Positions 6,375 through 9,906 of a DNA stretch of 9,906 nt are shown one piece after another. The position numbers were made by a program, and so were the translations under genes. Source of the stretch: Rubricella sp038526735 (GTDB lineage: Bacteria; Pseudomonadota; Alphaproteobacteria; Rhodobacterales; Rhodobacteraceae). The stretch covers positions 1 to 9,906 of the forward strand of contig JBCBGM010000063.1 in NCBI GenBank assembly GCA_038526735.1, in the 5' to 3' direction. Position 1 is the stretch's first letter. Each line of letters begins with the position of its first letter. The notes under the pieces were generated by a model. The model made no database searches. It was given only the letters and a program-made list of their open reading frames with translations, and was not told where the DNA came from.

Positions 6375-6677
6375 ATGGACAACAAAACACTCACACGCAT
6401 GGACCTCAGCGAGGCCGTGTATCGAGAGGTTGGTCTCTCCCGCAACGAAAGCGCACAGCTTGTTGAGGATGTGTTGGGGCACATCTCGGATTCGCTGGTC
6501 TCAGGCGAGAACGTAAAGATCTCATCGTTTGGTACCTTCAGCGTACGCTCAAAGTCAGCCCGGGTGGGGCGTAACCCCAAAACCGGCGAAGAGGTCCCGA
6601 TTGAGCCGCGGCGCGTGCTGACCTTCCGCCCATCCCATTTGATGAAGGATCGTGTGGACGCTGGGAACAAGTCGTAA
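6375..6677 (+). CDS. ihfA: Integration host factor subunit alpha
   Basis: IHF is a heterodimer that bends DNA sharply at specific sites and acts in replication, recombination and transcription. This 100-residue subunit has the HU/IHF fold: N-terminal helices with LTRMDLSEAVYREVGLSRNES, the strand motif GENVKISSFGTFSVR (44-58), and the DNA-binding arm GRNPKTGEEVPI (65-76) with the intercalating Pro68, followed by VLTFRPSHLMKDRV. Sequence and the neighbouring MerR gene favour the alpha subunit over HU or IHF beta. A strong ribosome binding site, AGGAGG (6360-6365), is nine bases before the ATG. The long gap after fabH with its GANTC sites suggests it has its own promoter. Confidence 0.95.
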   Translation: MDNKTLTRMDLSEAVYREVGLSRNESAQLVEDVLGHISDSLVSGENVKISSFGTFSVRSKSARVGRNPKTGEEVPIEPRRVLTFRPSHLMKDRVDAGNKS

Positions 6678-6701
6678 CCCGGCCCCCAAGAGGCCCCCCT
6701 C

Positions 6702-7214
6702 ATGGAAAAGTCACCCCAAGCGTTTCGCACCATCTCGGAGGTTTCCGAGACAATAGATGTGCCTGCACATGTGCTGCGCTTTTGGGAAAGCCGTTTCACC
6801 CAAGTAAAGCCGGTCAAACGCGGCGGCGGGCGCAGGTACTACCGGCCCGAAGATATCGCGTTGCTCAAAGTGATCCGCGAACTCCTCTACACCGAGGGTC
6901 TGACCATTCGCGGTGTACAAAAGATGCTGCGCGAGACCGGGCAAAAGCAGTTGGTGGAGCGTTACGCCGACAGCGCGCTCACGATTGACGATTTTGGCGC
7001 AACAACTGCTGAAGAGCCCGCGCATTCCGACGAGCCGCTCTTCGATGACACGTCCGGTGCTGAGATTGATGCGACAGACCCAACCCGCACCCCTGCCTCG
7101 CGCGCGGCGATCGAGAAAGCGGCTGAACGCAAAGAGGCTTTGAAGTCTGTGCTGACGCGGCTTGAGGCGTTGCGGGCAGAGATGGCCTCTCCGGTGCCGC
7201 CGAAAGCACAATGA
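6702..7214 (+). CDS. MerR family transcriptional regulator (ihfA-linked alphaproteobacterial type)
   Basis: The N-terminal region (about 8-77) of this 170-residue protein is a MerR winged helix-turn-helix DNA-binding domain: FRTISEVSETIDVPAHVLRFWESRF, then GGGRRYYRPEDIALLKVIRELLYTEGLTIRGVQKML. After it comes a low-complexity acidic linker (about 98-125) and a C-terminal helix (about 130-165) rich in Ala, Glu and Arg that could form a dimerising coiled coil. It lacks the Cys residues of metal-sensing MerR proteins. Its position 24 bases behind ihfA is a conserved arrangement in alphaproteobacteria and implies co-transcription. AAGAGG stands upstream as ribosome binding site. The ligand and targets are unknown. 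Confidence 0.88.
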   Translation: MEKSPQAFRTISEVSETIDVPAHVLRFWESRFTQVKPVKRGGGRRYYRPEDIALLKVIRELLYTEGLTIRGVQKMLRETGQKQLVERYADSALTIDDFGATTAEEPAHSDEPLFDDTSGAEIDATDPTRTPASRAAIEKAAERKEALKSVLTRLEALRAEMASPVPPKAQ

Positions 7215-7236
7215 AAGTGCAGGCATTCTCCCTTGC

Positions 7237-7262
7237 CCTTGCTGCCACACTCGGGCACAAGG
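7237..7262 (+). other. Hairpin between the MerR gene and tRNA-Pro
   Basis: CCTTG, a bulged C, TGCC (7237-7246), loop ACACTCG, then GGCA and CAAGG (7254-7262) form a nine-base-pair stem eight bases before the tRNA. No T-run follows, so termination is doubtful. The rest of the 56-base gap shows no clear promoter, so the tRNA may be read from the upstream genes and cut out by RNase. Confidence 0.28.
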
Positions 7263-7270
7263 CCGCGCAT

Positions 7271-7347
7271 CGGGCCATGGCGCAGTCTGGTAGCGCGTCC
7301 GTCTGGGGGACGGAAGGTCGTGGGTTCGAGTCCCGCTGGCCCGACCA
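7271..7347 (+). tRNA. tRNA-Pro (anticodon GGG)
   Basis: A complete 77-base cloverleaf is present with CCA encoded. The acceptor stem CGGGCCA (7271-7277) pairs fully with TGGCCCG (7337-7343), with discriminator A and CCA at 7345-7347. The D stem is GCGC/GCGC (7280-7283, 7293-7296), and the anticodon stem TCCGT/ACGGA encloses the loop CTGGGGG (7303-7309), giving anticodon GGG at 7305-7307, which reads CCC and CCU. The T arm has GTGGG, TTCGAGT and CCCGC. The C1-G72 first pair is the identity feature of bacterial tRNA-Pro. It lies between the MerR gene and dcd, with only 18 bases to the dcd start. Confidence 0.98.
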
Positions 7348-7365
7348 TTTAAGCAAAAGCAGCAC

Positions 7366-8445
7366 GTGACAGCATCTGGCGTGATCCCGATCCAGGGTCT
7401 GTTGACCATGATCGCCCGCGGCCAAATCGCCGCCGAAGATGCGATTCCAGCAGAGCAGGTGCAGCCTGCGAGCCTTGATCTGCGGTTGGGGTCGGTGGCG
7501 TGGCGGGTGCGCGCCTCGTTTCTTCCGGGCTCTGGGAAGACAGTGGCTGAGCGACTGCCAGACTTCGAGATGCACCGGATCGATCTCTCAGACGGGGCGG
7601 TTTTGGAGAAGGGCTGCGTTTATCTGGTGCCGCTGCAAGAGACGCTGAAACTACCCGACGACATCTCCGCCCGCGCAAACGCAAAGTCCTCCACGGGGCG
7701 GCTCGACCTCTTCACACGGCTCCTTGCCGATGGCGCAGTGGAGTTTGACCGGGTGGATGAGGGCTATACTGGCCCACTTTATGCAGAAATCAGCCCTCGG
7801 AGTTTTTCGGTACTGGTGCGGCCCGGCATGCGGCTCAACCAAATCCGCTTTCGCGCCGGTCAGGTGTTGCTGGACGATGCTCAGCTCACCGATTTGCACG
7901 AGACCCAGACGCTGGTTGATGGTCCTGCACATATCGACGGTGGCCTTGGGTTCTCGGTCGATCTGCGCACACCCGGAGAGGTCGTGGGTTACCGCGCCAA
8001 ACCGCACACAGCGCTGATCGACCTCGACAAACTAGGGCACTACACTGTCGCGGACTTCTGGGAGCCTGTGACGGCCCCCGAAGGCCGGATCATCCTCGAC
8101 CCCGATGCGTTTTACATCCTCGTCAGCCGAGAAGCCGTTCACGTGCCGCCCGACCATGCCGCTGAAATGGCGCCCTACCTCGCCATGGTCGGTGAGTTTC
8201 GGGTGCATTACGCGGGCTTCTTCGACCCCGGCTTTGGTCATGCGGCAGCGGGCGGGCACGGCTCTCGCGGTGTGTTGGAAGTGCGCTGCCATGAGGCTCC
8301 GTTTGTGCTGGAGCATGGGCAGGTTGTGGGGCGGCTCGTTTATGAGCGGATGCAGGCTGTGCCGGATGTGCTTTATGGCTCAGGTATAGGGTCGAACTAT
8401 CAGGGCCAGGGCCTGAAGCTCTCGAAGCACTTTAAAGCGCCTTAG
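7366..8445 (+). CDS. dcd: 2'-deoxycytidine 5'-triphosphate deaminase, long two-domain form
   Basis: dCTP deaminase turns dCTP into dUTP, feeding dTMP synthesis. At 359 residues this is the long alphaproteobacterial form, nearly twice the length of E. coli Dcd. The first half has the family signature AKSSTGR (106-112) and a region matching the catalytic strand, with Glu141 in YAEISP and RPGMRLNQIRF behind it. The second half repeats the latter pattern (FFDPGFG at 285-291, GVLEVR with Glu305, LEHGQVVGRLVYERM) but lacks the SSxGR signature. The proposed start is GTG at 7366; a second GTG at 7381 (MIPIQG) cannot be excluded, and neither has a clear ribosome binding site. The stop shares bases with the recR stop. 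Confidence 0.9.
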   Translation: MTASGVIPIQGLLTMIARGQIAAEDAIPAEQVQPASLDLRLGSVAWRVRASFLPGSGKTVAERLPDFEMHRIDLSDGAVLEKGCVYLVPLQETLKLPDDISARANAKSSTGRLDLFTRLLADGAVEFDRVDEGYTGPLYAEISPRSFSVLVRPGMRLNQIRFRAGQVLLDDAQLTDLHETQTLVDGPAHIDGGLGFSVDLRTPGEVVGYRAKPHTALIDLDKLGHYTVADFWEPVTAPEGRIILDPDAFYILVSREAVHVPPDHAAEMAPYLAMVGEFRVHYAGFFDPGFGHAAAGGHGSRGVLEVRCHEAPFVLEHGQVVGRLVYERMQAVPDVLYGSGIGSNYQGQGLKLSKHFKAP

Positions 8446-8453
8446 AGCGTTTT
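8434..8453. terminator. Weak possible bidirectional terminator at the dcd/recR junction
   Basis: AAA (8434-8436), a bulged G, CGC, a six-base loop CTTAGA, GCG and TTTT (8447-8453) form a short stem with a T-run on the plus strand and A/T ends on the minus strand. It straddles the shared stop codons. Six base pairs with a bulge is marginal for termination. Confidence 0.2.
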
Positions 8454-9032
8454 GCGCGCGGCGAGTGCCGCCGAGATCGTGCCATCATCGAGATAGTCGA
8501 GTTCACCGCCAATCGGCACACCCTGCGCCAGCGTTGTCACCTTCACCCCCCGCCCCTCAAGCCGGTCTGCGATGACATGGGCGGTGGTTTGGCCGTCGAC
8601 AGTTGCACCGAGGGCCAGGATGACCTCTTCAATCCCCTCAAGGCGACCCTCCAGCTTCGACAGACCCAGTTCCTCGGGCCCGATACCATCGAGGGCGGAG
8701 AGCACACCGCCCAGCACATGATACCGCCCCTTAAACACCCCTGCCCGCTCCATCGCCCAGAGGTCAGAGACCTCTTCGACGACGCACAGGAGCGTCGGGT
8801 CACGCTTGGGGGACGTGCAAATCTCACACAGATCGCTGGTCGTGATGTTCCCGCATTGCACGCAGGGGCGCACGGTCGCGGTGACCTCTGCCAAGGCGCT
8901 GGCCAGCGGCTCCATCAACACGCGGCGCTTCTTGACCATGCTCAGCACGGCCCGTTGCGCCGAGCGCGGCCCCAGCCCTGGCAGCTTCGCCATCAGGCTG
9001 ATCAGCTGCTCAATCGCCGGGCCACCCGACAT
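8442..9032 (-). CDS. recR: Recombination mediator protein RecR
   Basis: RecR works with RecO (and RecF) to load RecA on SSB-coated single-stranded DNA during gap repair. The 196-residue product has the N-terminal helix-hairpin-helix region (LMAKLPGLGPRSAQRA, 13-28), a four-Cys zinc finger (Cys57, Cys60, Cys69, Cys72), the TOPRIM domain starting at CVVEEVSDLWAME (83-95) with KGRYHVLGGVLSALDGIGP, and the C-terminal GVPIGGELDYLDDGT. The length is normal. The start ATG overlaps the stop of the upstream KASIII-like gene as TGATG, so the two are probably translationally coupled. The common bacterial partners dnaX and ybaB are not next to it on the visible side. Confidence 0.97.
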   Translation of the reverse strand: MSGGPAIEQLISLMAKLPGLGPRSAQRAVLSMVKKRRVLMEPLASALAEVTATVRPCVQCGNITTSDLCEICTSPKRDPTLLCVVEEVSDLWAMERAGVFKGRYHVLGGVLSALDGIGPEELGLSKLEGRLEGIEEVILALGATVDGQTTAHVIADRLEGRGVKVTTLAQGVPIGGELDYLDDGTISAALAARKTL

Positions 9033-9906
9033 CAGGCTACGCGGCGCAGGATGACAGACCCTGCAGAGTACCCTGCCCCAAACGAGCAGATCAGCCCGAT
9101 ATCGCCATCCTCCAAATCGTCCGAGTTTTGCGAAAACGCGATGATCGACCCGGCGGAGGAGGTGTTGGCATAGTCCTGCAGGATATTCGGCTGCTCCTCA
9201 CGCGACGGCACCCGCCCCAGAACTTTTTTGCCGATAAGATCGTTCATGGTCTTGTTTGCCTGATGCAGCCAAAGGCGTTTGAGGTCGTCCGCTGCGATCC
9301 CCTCATCAGCGATATGGCCCGTGATCAGCTCATTGACCAGTGGCACCACCTGCTTAAAGACCTTCCGCCCTTCCTGCACAAAGAGCATATCGCGGCGATC
9401 TCCCATGTGGCCGTCCCGGGTGCGGCGGAGAAAACCGTTGTTGTTGCGGATGTTGTTGGAGAATTGGGTGACGCAGCGGGTGGAGAGCACGTCGAAATGG
9501 GCGCCATTGGCATCTTCCGCGCGCTCCAGCACCACCGCGGTCGCCACATCACCAAAGATGAAGTGACAGTCCCTGTCGCGCCATTCCAGATGGCCCGAGC
9601 AAATCTCCGGATTGACCATCAACACCCGCCGGACAGAGCCTGTGCGGATCATGTCAGCGGCCACCTGGATGCCAAAAGTGGCAGAGGAGCAGGCGACGTT
9701 CATGTCAAAGCCAAACCCGCCGGTGCCGAGCAGGTTCTGTATTTCCACCGCAATTGCCGGATAGGGCCGCTCGTGGTTGGAGGCGGCGCAAATCACCGCA
9801 TCGATTTGCTCCGCGCGCACCCCTGCTTGGTCGAGCGCGACCTTTGCGGCTTTCAGCGCAATCTCTGCCATGATGCCGGGCTCGTCGTTCGTGAGCGGGG
9901 GCAGCT
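9032..9906 (-). CDS. KASIII-type beta-ketoacyl-ACP synthase, second copy, 5' partial
   Basis: The frame stays open to the right edge, so the N-terminus is outside the window; the ATG at 9869-9871 is internal (the preceding codons read LPPLTNDEPGI). The visible part has the complete triad of a KASIII-type condensing enzyme: Cys in NVACSSATFG (9689-9691), His in LWLHQANKTM (9263-9265) and Asn in DYANTSSAGS (9164-9166). Motifs such as NPEICSGHLEWRDRDCHFIFGDVATAV differ clearly from the fabH at 5268 and match a separate KASIII subgroup of about 370 residues. It is likely an active acyl-condensing enzyme, perhaps using longer acyl-CoA primers than acetyl-CoA, but substrate cannot be read. Its TGA overlaps the recR ATG by one base. 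Confidence 0.88.
   Translation of the reverse strand, partial: LPPLTNDEPGIMAEIALKAAKVALDQAGVRAEQIDAVICAASNHERPYPAIAVEIQNLLGTGGFGFDMNVACSSATFGIQVAADMIRTGSVRRVLMVNPEICSGHLEWRDRDCHFIFGDVATAVVLERAEDANGAHFDVLSTRCVTQFSNNIRNNNGFLRRTRDGHMGDRRDMLFVQEGRKVFKQVVPLVNELITGHIADEGIAADDLKRLWLHQANKTMNDLIGKKVLGRVPSREEQPNILQDYANTSSAGSIIAFSQNSDDLEDGDIGLICSFGAGYSAGSVILRRVA

Noticed and set aside
7271..7347. tRNA-Pro as an attachment site for an integrated element
   Set aside because: No integrase, no repeated 3' end of the tRNA in the window, and housekeeping genes continue on both sides.
6711..7409. Minus-strand open frames across the MerR gene and tRNA, with peptides such as GTRTHDLPSPRRTRYQTAP and GPAGLEPTTFRPP
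   Set aside because: These peptides are antisense translations of the tRNA gene, a familiar source of false annotations; the plus strand has the real MerR gene and a perfect tRNA.
8577..9173. Plus-strand 198-codon open frame across recR and the KASIII-like gene
   Set aside because: It is antisense to two well-supported genes that themselves join by a TGATG overlap.

Overview
The window looks like chromosomal DNA of an alphaproteobacterium of the order Rhodobacterales (Roseobacter/Rhodobacter type). The evidence is the GC-rich coding sequence, the block yceD-rpmF-plsX-fabH-ihfA-merR with bamE divergent from yceD, the long (about 360-residue) alphaproteobacterial form of dCTP deaminase, and an OlsB-type acyltransferase. 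This is a judgement from protein and gene-order familiarity; no search was run. Gene density is very high. There is no insertion sequence, phage gene, CRISPR array or gene-free stretch longer than 163 bases.

Layout. (1) Positions 1-554 hold the 3' part of a phosphotransferase-like gene whose catalytic loop appears degenerate. (2) Positions 551-2244, minus strand, hold an OlsB-like GNAT acyltransferase followed by a hormone-sensitive-lipase-type esterase, joined by an ATGA overlap. (3) A 97-base divergent gap with a perfect dyad leads into msrB on the plus strand. (4) bamE lies on the minus strand, its stop codon abutting that of msrB. (5) From 3244 to 7214 the plus strand carries yceD, rpmF, plsX, fabH, ihfA and a MerR-type regulator, then tRNA-Pro(GGG) and dcd. 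(6) From 8442 to the right edge the minus strand carries recR, preceded by a second, incomplete KASIII-type condensing enzyme that overlaps the recR start codon by one base.

Functional theme. Much of the window concerns envelope lipids: PlsX makes acyl-phosphate for phospholipid synthesis, FabH starts fatty acid synthesis, a second KASIII-like enzyme is encoded opposite, an OlsB/GlsB-like acyltransferase probably makes an aminolipid, and BamE belongs to the outer-membrane protein assembly machine. The rest is housekeeping: L32, IHF alpha, MsrB, dCTP deaminase, RecR and a tRNA.

No new multi-gene system was found. The points most worth checking are a 10-bp hairpin that buries the plsX start codon, a kinase-fold protein lacking its catalytic Asp and Asn, a perfect dyad in the acyltransferase/msrB divergent promoter region, a two-domain Dcd in which only the first domain keeps the signature motif, a run of three GANTC methylation sites before ihfA, and the fact that all three convergent gene pairs share or abut their stop codons.
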